This document shows positions 26,353-34,279 of a DNA stretch of 64,000 nucleotides, one piece after another. The position numbers and the translations under genes were made by a program. Source of the stretch: Sorangium cellulosum (lineage in GTDB: Bacteria > Myxococcota_A > Polyangia > Polyangiales > Polyangiaceae); contig NZ_CP012673.1 of NCBI RefSeq assembly GCF_002950945.1, positions 124,001 to 188,000 of the forward strand, in the 5' to 3' direction. The notes under the pieces are model-generated. The model saw nothing but the letters and a program-made list of their open reading frames with translations, did no database searches and had not been told where the DNA came from. Position 1 is the stretch's first letter; the number at the start of each line of letters is the position of its first letter.

Positions 26353-27222
26353 CTAACCCTCCGATGCCTCGTGAAGCTCGACCGGGTTGCCGTCCGGATC
26401 TTCGATCTGAATCTGCGCGCCACCCGTGCCGCGTTCGATGTCGTTTCGGAAGGGTGTCCCGGCCGCGCGGAGTCGATCGATGATCACGGCGAAGTCGTCG
26501 ACGTAGAGGACGACGCGGTTCCAACCGCCGGCGACCTGAGCGCGACCGTCGGGCATCGGGCGCGCGCCGGAGCTGCCGGGGCCGCTCAGGAGCAAGTGCA
26601 AGTCACCGCGCGAGACCGCCGCGAACTCCGTGCCGGCCTGCAGGTCGAGCGCGAAGCCGAGTCGTTCGGTGTAGAAGCGAACGGCGCGATCGACGTCAGC
26701 GACCTGGTAGCGGACGACTGCCGAGGTGGCAGCGGGGCCTGCCGCGGCCGAGGTCGATCCCTCCGACGCCTCGTGAAGCTCGACCGGGTTGCCGTCCGGA
26801 TCTTCGATCTGAATCTGCGCGCCACCCGTGCCGCGTTCGATGTCGTTTCGGAAGGGCGTCCCGGCCGCACGGAGTCGATCGATGATCGCGGCGAAGTCGT
26901 CGACGTAGAGGACGACGCGGTTCCAACCGCCGGCGACCTGAGCGCGGCCGTCGGGCATCGGGCGCGCGCCGGAGCTGCCGGGGCCGCTCAGGAGCAAGTG
27001 CAAGTCACCGCGCGAGACCGCCGCGAACTCCGTGCCGGCCTGCAGATCGAGCGCGAAGCCGAGTCGTTCGGTGTAGAAGCGAACGGCGCGATCGACGTCA
27101 GTGACCTGGTAGCGGGCGACCGCCGAAGCGGCAGCGGGGCCTGCCGCGGCCGAGGATGATTTCGTGTCGTCGGCCATGCAGCCCCCGAGAGCGAGCATGA
27201 CCAGGATGAGGATCATTTTCAT
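26353..27222 (-). CDS. Lipoprotein with two tandem VOC (glyoxalase-fold) domains
   Basis: A 289-residue predicted lipoprotein (MKMILILVMLALGGC, Cys15). It carries two almost identical VOC domains of about 120 residues, each starting RYQV-[TA]-DVDRAVRFYTERLGF and ending IEDPDGNPVELHE. Residues such as the Glu of VELHE match metal ligands of the glyoxalase/bleomycin-resistance fold. VOC proteins usually work in the cytoplasm, so export is unusual. The two domains differ at only a few residues, so the tandem arrangement results from a recent duplication (see the repeat entry). The ATG at 27222 has a weak ribosome site. Substrate unknown: glyoxalase, dioxygenase and binding-protein roles all fit. 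Confidence 0.8.
   Translation of the reverse strand: MKMILILVMLALGGCMADDTKSSSAAAGPAAASAVARYQVTDVDRAVRFYTERLGFALDLQAGTEFAAVSRGDLHLLLSGPGSSGARPMPDGRAQVAGGWNRVVLYVDDFAAIIDRLRAAGTPFRNDIERGTGGAQIQIEDPDGNPVELHEASEGSTSAAAGPAATSAVVRYQVADVDRAVRFYTERLGFALDLQAGTEFAAVSRGDLHLLLSGPGSSGARPMPDGRAQVAGGWNRVVLYVDDFAVIIDRLRAAGTPFRNDIERGTGGAQIQIEDPDGNPVELHEASEG
26359..27154. repeat. Tandem direct repeat of ~394 bp, period 402 bp
   Basis: Copy 1 starts at 26359 and copy 2 at 26761. By eye I count 11 base differences in about 392 aligned positions, close to 97% identity. The period is 134 codons, so the frame is kept. Each copy encodes one VOC domain plus the AAAGPAA linker. Confidence 0.9.
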
Positions 27223-27371
27223 GAGCCGATCGTGTTGTCCGCGCGCGCCGCCGTATTGGACAAATTGGAAGCCGCGGGCCTCGTTGTCGCATCGGAAGCT
27301 GAAGATGTCGCGCGTGATAGGGATCGGGCGCTTGGGTAGCTGGGTCCGAACTTCCGCGCTTTCAGACGGAT

Positions 27372-28712
27372 TCAACCCGATTGTCGATAGCTCCCCGTGT
27401 AGCGGAGGGCGTGCGCGATGCCGCTTTGCAAGGTGCTCAACGGGGTGATCCCGGAGAGGTCCACGCCGAGCGTGACCAGCGTCTGCGCCACCTCTGGGCG
27501 GACGCCCGTGAGCATCACGCGGGTGCCGAGCAGCTGGGCGGCGCGCGCGGTCCGCGTCAGCGCGTCGGCGACGTGCGCGTCGATCGCACGCACGCCGGTG
27601 ACGTCCAGGATCGCGGTGTGGGCGCCCTGATTGCTGATGCCGGAGAGCAGCGTCTCCATGATCTGGTCTGCGCGCGCGCTGTCGATCGTCCCCACCAGCG
27701 GCATCGCCACCACCCGGTCGGCGATCGGGATGAGGGGCGTGGACAGCTCCCGGAGGGCGGCCTGCTGGGCGACGATGATCTTCTCCTGCAGCGCGGCCCG
27801 CTCGGCCTCCGCGTGTCTCAGCGCTGTGATGTTGGTGACGACGCCGCCGAGGCCGATCGGCTCGCCACGCCCGTCGAGGATCGGGAATTTGACGGTGGCG
27901 AAATGAGTATACGTGCCGCCGAGCAGCAGGACCTCTTCGTACTGCATCGCCTTCCCCCCCGCGAGCACATCGCGCTCTCTCGCCACGACATCGTCGATGG
28001 CATCGGGGGCCAGGGGGCTCAACTCATGTTCATTCTTGCCGATGATCTCGACGACGTGCCTCTTAAAGACCTCCGCGTGCGCGCGGTTGGCGAACACATA
28101 GCGCCCGCCTACGTCCTTGACGAAGATGGAGTTGCGCGAGTGGTCCAGCAGCTCGAGGAGCATCTGAAGCCGCCCGAGCAGCACGTGCTCCCCCCACGGT
28201 GAGTCGCTGGCGTCCTCGACGATCGCCGCGATCTCACGCACGGCGCCGCGGTCGTCGCGCAGCACCGAGTGGTTCCACCGGCAGAGGCGCGCCTGCCCGT
28301 CTTTCGTCCTGCCCTCGCTCGTGACCGAGGCGAACTGGTTCTCCGTCCAGTCGAGCACGAGCGCGCGCACCGCGTCGGGGGACACGGGATCTGCAGCCAC
28401 GAGGTCGGAGAGCCTGCGGCCGACGGCCTCGCCCTCCCTCCAGCCGAAGATGCGTTCGGCGCCATCGTTCCAGAGCGTCACCGTGCCGTCGGGGCGCCAG
28501 CGGATCAGCGCCGGCCCCGGCGTGAGCAGCCACGAGAGCGCGGCGAGCGCTGCGTGAGCGTCCGCGCTCGCCGCGTCGCACGGCGCTGCTCCCTCGGCCG
28601 CGCGGACGTTTGACCGCTCCGCAAGTGCTCTCTCCAGCTCCTGGATGCGCGCCTGCTGCGCTGCGATCTCTGCCCTGAGCCGCCCCATCTCCCCCAGCCC
28701 GTCATCTGCCAT
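27372..28712 (-). CDS. RsbR-like regulator, coiled coil-PAS-PAS-STAS
   Basis: A 446-residue paralogue of the protein at 4921. It has a short N-terminal coiled coil (EIAAQQARIQELERALAER, about 14-33), then PAS domains at about 55-165 (with IFGWREGEAVGRRLSDLV) and 175-290 (FVKDVGGRYVFANRAHAEV), and a STAS domain (about 320-435). The STAS reads DVTGVRAIDAHVADAL, so Ala replaces the Thr of IDT present in the first protein. GVRPEVAQTLVTLGVDLSG keeps the second Thr. It probably belongs to a stressosome-like partner-switching complex. No phosphatase or kinase partner is adjacent. The start at 28712 has no obvious ribosome site. Confidence 0.85.
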   Translation of the reverse strand: MADDGLGEMGRLRAEIAAQQARIQELERALAERSNVRAAEGAAPCDAASADAHAALAALSWLLTPGPALIRWRPDGTVTLWNDGAERIFGWREGEAVGRRLSDLVAADPVSPDAVRALVLDWTENQFASVTSEGRTKDGQARLCRWNHSVLRDDRGAVREIAAIVEDASDSPWGEHVLLGRLQMLLELLDHSRNSIFVKDVGGRYVFANRAHAEVFKRHVVEIIGKNEHELSPLAPDAIDDVVARERDVLAGGKAMQYEEVLLLGGTYTHFATVKFPILDGRGEPIGLGGVVTNITALRHAEAERAALQEKIIVAQQAALRELSTPLIPIADRVVAMPLVGTIDSARADQIMETLLSGISNQGAHTAILDVTGVRAIDAHVADALTRTARAAQLLGTRVMLTGVRPEVAQTLVTLGVDLSGITPLSTLQSGIAHALRYTGSYRQSG

Positions 28713-29023
28713 TGGCTATATTCTGACTGTATGCGGAGTGCGCCCGGGGTTGCAAGGTTGACGAGCGCCAAGAGTACGCAAAGGTGGGCGCCCAAGCGGC
28801 GCCTGGACTCACGAGGCCGATCGCACCGACCCGAGCGTCTGCCGTACGAGGTCGGGCGCGGGAGCGCGCGGGAGCGCGCGGGAGCGTCGAAGGCCAATCC
28901 GGTCGCGCGGCGAGCGGAGAGCGGACCGCGGGAGATGTCTTCAGAAGAGGCGGAGGGCTTCGGACCCGCCGGACGGCAGCTCAGCGGAGGAACGCCCACG
29001 TGCGCGAGCGTCGCGGCGCGCGG
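28713..29023. other. Intergenic region with short GC repeat
   Basis: A 311-bp gap between two minus-strand genes. Around 28859-28886 a 10-bp unit (GGGAGCGCGC) is repeated two and a half times. Nothing else is recognised; the promoter of the PAS-STAS gene should be at its left end. Confidence 0.4.
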
Positions 29024-29770
29024 TCACGGCTGCTTGTCTACGGATTGCACGTCGAGCTGTATGAATTGACCGATGAACGGCTCGGGCGCCGGGGGAACAC
29101 CGTCCACGACCAGATGCTCGAAGTTGGCGATCATGACATGGTTCGGATCGTCGCCCAGGAAGGACACGGTGGCCCCGCCCCGAATTGGAATGGTTTTCAT
29201 GTGGTCGATGATGAACACGTCGTGCCCCACGGTGGGGCTATCGTTGAGGTAGTAGACCTCGGGCGGGTCAGAGACAGAGAAGCTGTAGACGTTGTACGTC
29301 GGGTTGTCGGGTGAACCGCCCACGCGAAAGTGCATGCCGTCGGGCGTGCCGTCCTTGTACGTCTCCGGCTCGACGACGCCGCGGAGCCGGACGGTCACTT
29401 GATAGATCGTGTCGGGCGAGCCGCCGAACGTCCTCTCCTCGTCGACCCGCGTGGACGTCGTACACTCGTCACGGTCGCCCGGGTCCTGCTCGCACGGCAT
29501 CTCCCAGCGGAAACCGTCGATGCTGGCGGCCGCCGCGAGCAGGTCCTCGCCATCGCTGCCGCCGGCTCCACCGCCGCCGCCCGCTCCGCCGCTGCCGCCG
29601 GAGCTCGCGCTGCTGGAGGCGCTCGTGCTCGCGGCCGTCGCGGCTCCCCCGCCCGAACCCCCAGCGCCGGTGGAGCTGGAGGTAGCCTGGTCGTTCGGAG
29701 GTGGGTCGGCATCGGAGCCGCAGGCAAGAAGGATCATCATCGCAGGGACCACGAGCAGAGAGATTTTCAT
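29024..29770 (-). CDS. Hypothetical lipoprotein with Gly/Ser-rich linker
   Basis: A 248-residue exported protein starting MKISLLVVPAMMILLAC (lipobox LLAC, Cys17), with a Ser/Gly/Ala linker to about residue 75. The C-terminal domain (about 80-245) is predicted beta-rich: TIYQVTVRLRGVVEP, DGMHFRVGG, YNVYSFSVSDPPEVYYLND and VFIIDHMKTIPIRGGATVSFL. It resembles a jelly-roll binding domain, but I cannot assign a family. It opens the polysaccharide-degrading island, so a carbohydrate-binding role is a fair guess. The first ATG lies 158 bp from a perfect 14-bp palindrome (29928). Confidence 0.7.
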   Translation of the reverse strand: MKISLLVVPAMMILLACGSDADPPPNDQATSSSTGAGGSGGGAATAASTSASSSASSGGSGGAGGGGGAGGSDGEDLLAAAASIDGFRWEMPCEQDPGDRDECTTSTRVDEERTFGGSPDTIYQVTVRLRGVVEPETYKDGTPDGMHFRVGGSPDNPTYNVYSFSVSDPPEVYYLNDSPTVGHDVFIIDHMKTIPIRGGATVSFLGDDPNHVMIANFEHLVVDGVPPAPEPFIGQFIQLDVQSVDKQP

Positions 29771-29927
29771 GTCAAACCAGTCCGGCGAGAGCGCCGGTAT
29801 AGAGGTTGGGAACGCCGAACGTCGCCATCGTTGATGGCGAGCGTCATCACCAGCGTACCCATCGTGAGGTTGCCGACCCTGGGATCGCCGCGTTGCTTCG
29901 TCTGCTGGCGGGGGCGTTCGCGGCGAA

Positions 29928-29941
29928 TGTGAACGTTCACA
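29928..29941. promoter_or_regulatory. Perfect palindrome TGTGAACGTTCACA, putative operator
   Basis: A 14-bp perfect palindrome located 158 bp upstream of the lipoprotein gene that starts at 29770. The same sequence with one changed base occurs at 30273. Such symmetric TGTGA/TCACA boxes are typical of dimeric repressors or CRP-like activators. Confidence 0.55.
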
Positions 29942-30272
29942 GATTCGGCGTCAACTTCAATCCACCCGTCCGCGGCCGAGCTTGGGCCGGATAACTGGCA
30001 AATTTCACGAAGCGCCGCGTCAAGCGAGGCGGGCGCCGGGCCGGTGTCATGGTCGAGGTGGATTCCAGTCGTACCGCCCGAGCTCTGTGCTGCAGCGGCT
30101 CGTTACCGGGCCCTTGCCGACCCTGGGGTGGTCAGCTTGAGCTTCGACACGACGCTCCACGACCCGGCGCCCGCCTCGCTTGACGCAGCGCTCCGGAGGC
30201 GTCACCCCAGGCTTGTCCTCCTTCAGGCTCAAGGATACGCGCGGTCCCGCCGACAAGAGTTGACACCCAAAA

Positions 30273-30286
30273 TGTGACCGTTCACA
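30273..30286. promoter_or_regulatory. Near-palindrome TGTGACCGTTCACA, putative operator
   Basis: Differs from the site at 29928 by one base and lies 66 bp upstream of the esterase ATG at 30352, a normal position for control of that promoter. Confidence 0.55.
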
Positions 30287-30351
30287 ATGTGTGCCTTGCC
30301 GCGATTCTTGGAACGCTGCCGGTGAGGGCGAAGTCGCGCCTGGAGATTGAA

Positions 30352-31404
30352 ATGACCAACAAAACCGCTTTCGCTCGAGCCACGTTTTTCGTGGCGCTGG
30401 TCGGCTCCTACGCTCTCTCGGGTTGCAGCGGTGACGGTGGTCACGGCACGGGCGCGTCGGGCAACGACCCTCAAGCCGGAACGGGCGGGGACGCCGTCTC
30501 AGGCAGCGGCGGCAGCACCACGACCGGGGATAACGGCGCGTCCGCGGGTGGAGCGGGCGGCGAGGGAGGAATGAGCGGAAGCGGTGGCTCGCCAGGCGCC
30601 GGTGGCTCGGGCGGATCGATGGACGGCAAGGTCGCCCCGCAGCCGAGCACGGGTTGCAACAAGGCCGATCCGCAGACGGGCAGCGCGCAGAGCCCGCTCA
30701 CCGTATCGGGTCACCAGTACTACGTGAAGCTGCCGACCGACTACGACGCCAGCAAGCCGTATCCAGTGATGATCATGTTCAACCCGACGGGCAACCCGAT
30801 CAGCTGGGCAGAGCAGAACGCGGGCTTCGAGGCGACCGGGCCCAGGGAGGCCTGGATCCGCGTCTACCCTCACCCGGCCAACTCCGGCTCGGGCTGGGGG
30901 GCGAGCGACGTCCCTTTCTTTCAGCCGTTCTACGATCAGATCACGGACAACTTCTGCATCGACAAGGCTCGCGTGTTCGCGGCGGGCGAGAGCTCGGGCG
31001 GCGATTTCTCGAGCATCCTTGGCTGCGAGCACGCGGACAAGCTGCGCGCGGTAGGCCCGTGCGCCACCAAGAACGTACCCCAGTATCCACTCGACGCCGG
31101 CGCCCGAGAGTGTACCGGACAGGTCACGGCGGTCGTCATCCACGGAAAGCGCGACTCGGTGGTCGGGACGGAGAACGGCCCGAGGACGCGCGACTTCTAT
31201 ACCGAGCTGAACCAGTGCCAGGCGAGCACGACGCCGGTCGAAGGATACACGGACGACCTCTCGAACTGCGTCATGTATCAGGGCTGTGACGAGGATCATC
31301 CGGTCTACTGGTGCCTTCACGGAGACCCGAACTACAGCAACACCAATCACGGCTGGCCCGCGTTCGCGCCCAAGCTCCTCTGGAGCTTGTTCTCGGCCTA
31401 TTGA
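30352..31404 (+). CDS. CE1/PHB-depolymerase-like esterase lipoprotein
   Basis: A 350-residue secreted alpha/beta hydrolase. The lipobox is YALSGC (Cys25), followed by a Gly/Ser/Ala linker (about 30-95). The catalytic domain has YYVKLPTDYDASKPYPVMIMF, the nucleophile elbow GESSGG (Ser about 214), a candidate Asp in HGKRDS and His in TNHGWP near the C-terminus. This fits the LpqC/feruloyl-esterase branch of CE1, which removes ferulate or acetate from xylan; PHB depolymerases look similar. The ATG follows GGAGATTGA. An upstream GTG in frame lies inside the operator and is not used. A paralogue follows 125 bp downstream. Confidence 0.8.
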   Translation: MTNKTAFARATFFVALVGSYALSGCSGDGGHGTGASGNDPQAGTGGDAVSGSGGSTTTGDNGASAGGAGGEGGMSGSGGSPGAGGSGGSMDGKVAPQPSTGCNKADPQTGSAQSPLTVSGHQYYVKLPTDYDASKPYPVMIMFNPTGNPISWAEQNAGFEATGPREAWIRVYPHPANSGSGWGASDVPFFQPFYDQITDNFCIDKARVFAAGESSGGDFSSILGCEHADKLRAVGPCATKNVPQYPLDAGARECTGQVTAVVIHGKRDSVVGTENGPRTRDFYTELNQCQASTTPVEGYTDDLSNCVMYQGCDEDHPVYWCLHGDPNYSNTNHGWPAFAPKLLWSLFSAY

Positions 31405-31528
31405 GAATCGTGATTTGCCCGGCGACGACCGGCGCATGATGCCTGCAAGAACCAGCCGGGGGAGCGTGGCGGACACCTCGTGATCGTCCGAGCCCTCGAC
31501 GAGCAGCAGTTAGCGAGGTGGTGTCCCC

Positions 31529-32632
31529 ATGAGTAAATATGCGTTTGGACTGAGCGTTCTTTTCACTGCGGGCGTGGCGACGGGGGTGGCCGCTTGCTCG
31601 TCGGAGTCGGAGCCCGTCGAGCCCGGCGCTGGTGGATCTTCTGGCTCCACCACGAGCACGAGCGGCGGTTCCACCGTGGGATCGACGTCGGGCGGAGGTG
31701 ACGGCGGGAGCGGGGGCGCGGGCACGGCCGACAGCGCGAGCAGCACCGGCGGCGCGGGCGGCGACTCGGCCGGCGGCGGCGGTTCGGGGGGCGCCGGCGA
31801 CGCCGGCTCGATGGGCTGCGGCAGAGCCGTGACGCGCCCCGACCCTCGCACGCAGCAGACGCTGACGGTCGGTGGGGTGACGCGCTACTACCTGATCCAC
31901 GTGCCGGAGAGCTACGACCCGAGCAAGCCGCTGCCGCTGGTCTTCGGCATCCACGGCCTGAACATGAACAACGTGTGGGCCGCGCACGACAACAGCGGAT
32001 TCCAGCTCATCCAGGAGACCGACGACCAGGCGCTGCTCATCTACCCGCAGGGGTTGCCGGCGAACGGGACATCCCAGCCTCCGAGCACCCAGTCGCAGTG
32101 GGGTACCGCGGACTCCAACTGGGGCGGCCCGCCGCCCAACGCCAATCCGGCGCGCCTGGAGGCCGACCTGGCGTTCTTCGATGCCATGATCGAGCATGCC
32201 AAGACGAACTACTGCGTGGACACGGAGCGCGTCTTCGCGGTCGGGTTCAGCCAGGGTGGTTTCATGACGAACGCGCTCGGCTGCCATCGCTCTTCCGTGT
32301 TCCGCGGCCTCGCTCCGGTCGCCGGATGGGGCCCCAACGGATCCCAGCCCACGTGCAGCGACACCGGCGCCGCGCACGCGGTGATTCAAACGCAAGGCGA
32401 CACCGACGGGACCGTGACCCCCGCGCTGGGACAAGCCACGCGCGACTTCTGGCGCGACCGGAACGGCTGCGGGGCGACCACGGTGCCGTCGGCGAGCTTC
32501 GGCGATGCGTGCGTCGAGTATCAAGGCTGCAAGGACGGTCTGCCGCTCGTCTACTGCAGGCACCCCGGCGGTCACTCCGTACCGTCCGGCGCGGGCGGGC
32601 GAGCCTGGCGCTTCTTCCAGTCGCTCGAGTGA
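31529..32632 (+). CDS. CE1/LpqC-like esterase lipoprotein
   Basis: A 367-residue secreted esterase, paralogue of the preceding gene. The lipobox is GVAAC (Cys23), then a Gly/Ser/Thr linker to about residue 100. Catalytic features are YYLIHVPESYDPSKPLPLVFGIHG (oxyanion region), GFSQGG (Ser about 241), QGDTDGTV (Asp) and GGHSVP (His about 348). This is the standard CE1 triad order. The substrate is probably feruloyl or acetyl groups on hemicellulose, inferred from neighbours that include GH43 and GH44. Four Cys in the domain (YCVDTERV, NGCGATT, YQGCKDG, VYCRHP) may form disulfides. It converges with the third esterase gene. Confidence 0.82.
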   Translation: MSKYAFGLSVLFTAGVATGVAACSSESEPVEPGAGGSSGSTTSTSGGSTVGSTSGGGDGGSGGAGTADSASSTGGAGGDSAGGGGSGGAGDAGSMGCGRAVTRPDPRTQQTLTVGGVTRYYLIHVPESYDPSKPLPLVFGIHGLNMNNVWAAHDNSGFQLIQETDDQALLIYPQGLPANGTSQPPSTQSQWGTADSNWGGPPPNANPARLEADLAFFDAMIEHAKTNYCVDTERVFAVGFSQGGFMTNALGCHRSSVFRGLAPVAGWGPNGSQPTCSDTGAAHAVIQTQGDTDGTVTPALGQATRDFWRDRNGCGATTVPSASFGDACVEYQGCKDGLPLVYCRHPGGHSVPSGAGGRAWRFFQSLE

Positions 32633-32680
32633 GCCCCGCAGGCCTCCGAGCGACGTGAAGGCGCGCGACGAGCGCGGAGG

Positions 32681-33802
32681 CTACGGATGGTCGAAGAAGT
32701 CGAAGACGTCGGGCAGCACGAGCGGAACCATCCCTGCATGGTCCGCATCGACTTCCTTGTACGTGATCGGGTAGCCGCCAGCCATCATCCAGTCGCGCAG
32801 CTCCCGGCTGCCAGCCAGGGAAGGCGTGCCGCGGGTCCCTTCCGTCACGAAGATGGGCATGTCGCGCAGCCGGTCCCAGGGATAACCCGACTCCTGGACG
32901 AAGGGGCCGGACATGGGCGCCAGAGCCTTCCAGTAGTCGGAGTATTTGGCGCCGATGTACCAGGTGCCGCCGCTCCCCATCGAGTGTCCGGTGAGGAACA
33001 TCGCGCTGCGATCGATCGGGTACTCGTTCAGCACCAGCTCCAGGACGTTGATGACGTCCTTCTCGCTGAGCTCCTGATCGCGTTGGCGCTCGGGCGTCAC
33101 CATGGCCAGGAGCCGCTCCGCCTCCTGGGGTTGCCCGAACACGGCCGGCAGCCGCAGGAAGTTGCCGTACGCGCCGCCATAGCCGAGCGGCGAGACCAGC
33201 AGCACGCCGTGCTGGTCGGCCAGCGTCACCATCTGCTTGTTGTTCTGATCCAGGTACGAGCTCTCGTCGTTCCCAGCGCCGTGCAAGAACATCACGAGGG
33301 GCAACTCCGACGTGCCGTCCCAGCGGTCCGGGACGCAGACGCGGTAAGGAACGTCGGCGCCAGCGGCTGGAAAGTGATAGGTCCTGCGCTGGTCACCCTT
33401 GGCGCGCCACTGAGGCGAGCTGGGATCGGCAAGGGACCTGGCGAGCTCTTGCGCCTCGAGCACCTCGGTGCGCGGATCGAGCGTGGTCCCGAACGAGATG
33501 GTCACCGGCTCGAAGTCGTCCTGGCCGCCCGTCCCCGTCGAGCCTCCAGCGCCGCCCTCGCCGCCGGCCGCCGTCGTTCCGCCGCTGGGCGCCCCGCCGC
33601 CCATGGCGACGCCTCCTTGACCTCCCGCGCTGGCCGAGGCGCCTCCAGTGGACGCGCCGCCAGGGTCGTCGCCCGCCGCGCCGGCTCCGCCGCCACCCTG
33701 ACCGGTGGAGGCGGCGCTGCCGGCGTCATCGCTTCCGCAAGCGGCGAGCGACAGCGCGCAGCCGATGCAGGCCAGGAACGAAAGGACTCGATGGTTCTTC
33801 AT
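32681..33802 (-). CDS. Secreted alpha/beta-hydrolase esterase lipoprotein (CE1-like)
   Basis: A 373-residue lipoprotein (lipobox SLAAC, Cys22) with a long Gly/Ala/Ser linker to about residue 95. The hydrolase domain has VPYRVCVPDRWDGTSELPLVMFLHGAGNDE (oxyanion loop HGAG), LTGHSMGSGG (nucleophile Ser about 269) and DADHAGM (His). Between strand and nucleophile sits an insertion with PEAERLLAMVTPE-like helices. It is only distantly similar to the two esterases before it. Acetylxylan or feruloyl esterase activity is likely, but dienelactone-hydrolase-like functions are not excluded. The ATG at 33802 follows CCGGAGTGA. It is divergent from the glycoside hydrolase gene at 34280. Confidence 0.78.
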   Translation of the reverse strand: MKNHRVLSFLACIGCALSLAACGSDDAGSAASTGQGGGGAGAAGDDPGGASTGGASASAGGQGGVAMGGGAPSGGTTAAGGEGGAGGSTGTGGQDDFEPVTISFGTTLDPRTEVLEAQELARSLADPSSPQWRAKGDQRRTYHFPAAGADVPYRVCVPDRWDGTSELPLVMFLHGAGNDESSYLDQNNKQMVTLADQHGVLLVSPLGYGGAYGNFLRLPAVFGQPQEAERLLAMVTPERQRDQELSEKDVINVLELVLNEYPIDRSAMFLTGHSMGSGGTWYIGAKYSDYWKALAPMSGPFVQESGYPWDRLRDMPIFVTEGTRGTPSLAGSRELRDWMMAGGYPITYKEVDADHAGMVPLVLPDVFDFFDHP

Positions 33803-34279
33803 TGTCACTCCGGGGGGCGCGAGAAGCCGGTTCTGAGCGCGCCGCTGGGCGATCCTATAACTGCGAGGCACCTCGGCGTAAACTCCATGTTTCTTGAGGC
33901 GTGTATAGAAGAAATGCGCTGACATTTCATCCGGTCGAGCAGCGTGGGCGTGACGTCTCGCATCGGGGCATAGGCGATTATGCCTATGGCATGGGCGAGT
34001 ATTGCCTATGCGTCGCGCAAGAGGGCTCGTGTACGAGGTCGTTGCAGTCGATCAGCACGTGTCCGAGCTCCAGGTATCCTCATGAGCACGCCGAGGCATG
34101 GGCGCTTACCTCCACCGAGACGCACCTCGCTTGTGGCATATTCCGGGGCGCGAGGCCCATGGCTCGCGCGTCCATCGCGCATCGCGCGAACCCGATGGAC
34201 CGCCTCGCCGTCTACAAGCCTCGGTCGCGCGAGATCCCCTACACTGACGTCCCGGCAGCCGCCGGGAGGAGGCGTGCTC
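33803..34279. other. Divergent intergenic region
   Basis: A 477-bp region between the third esterase (minus) and the glycoside hydrolase (plus). It contains a CATAGGC/GCCTATG inverted repeat (separate entry), with a third half-site TGCCTATG 22 bp further. No gene is supported. Confidence 0.5.
33969..33988. promoter_or_regulatory. Inverted repeat CATAGGC-N6-GCCTATG, putative operator
   Basis: A perfect 7-bp inverted repeat with a 6-bp spacer; a further GCCTATG follows at about 34004-34010. It lies in the divergent region of an esterase and a glycoside hydrolase, 167 bp from the esterase start. Confidence 0.45.

Larger units (their letters stand above)
29771..30351. other. Divergent regulatory region
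   Basis: A 581-bp region between divergent lipoprotein genes. It holds two near-identical 14-bp palindromes at 29928 and 30273 (separate entries). A short open frame at 30044-30277 has no ribosome site or family match and is not called. Confidence 0.5.

Noticed and set aside
30044..30277. Short plus-strand frame in the divergent region before the first esterase
   Set aside because: No ribosome site, no recognisable motif, and its end overlaps a putative operator.
32633..32680. Hairpin between the convergent esterase genes as a terminator
   Set aside because: The complementary segments (GGCCTCCG and CGGAGGC) are short and imperfectly spaced, with no T-run.
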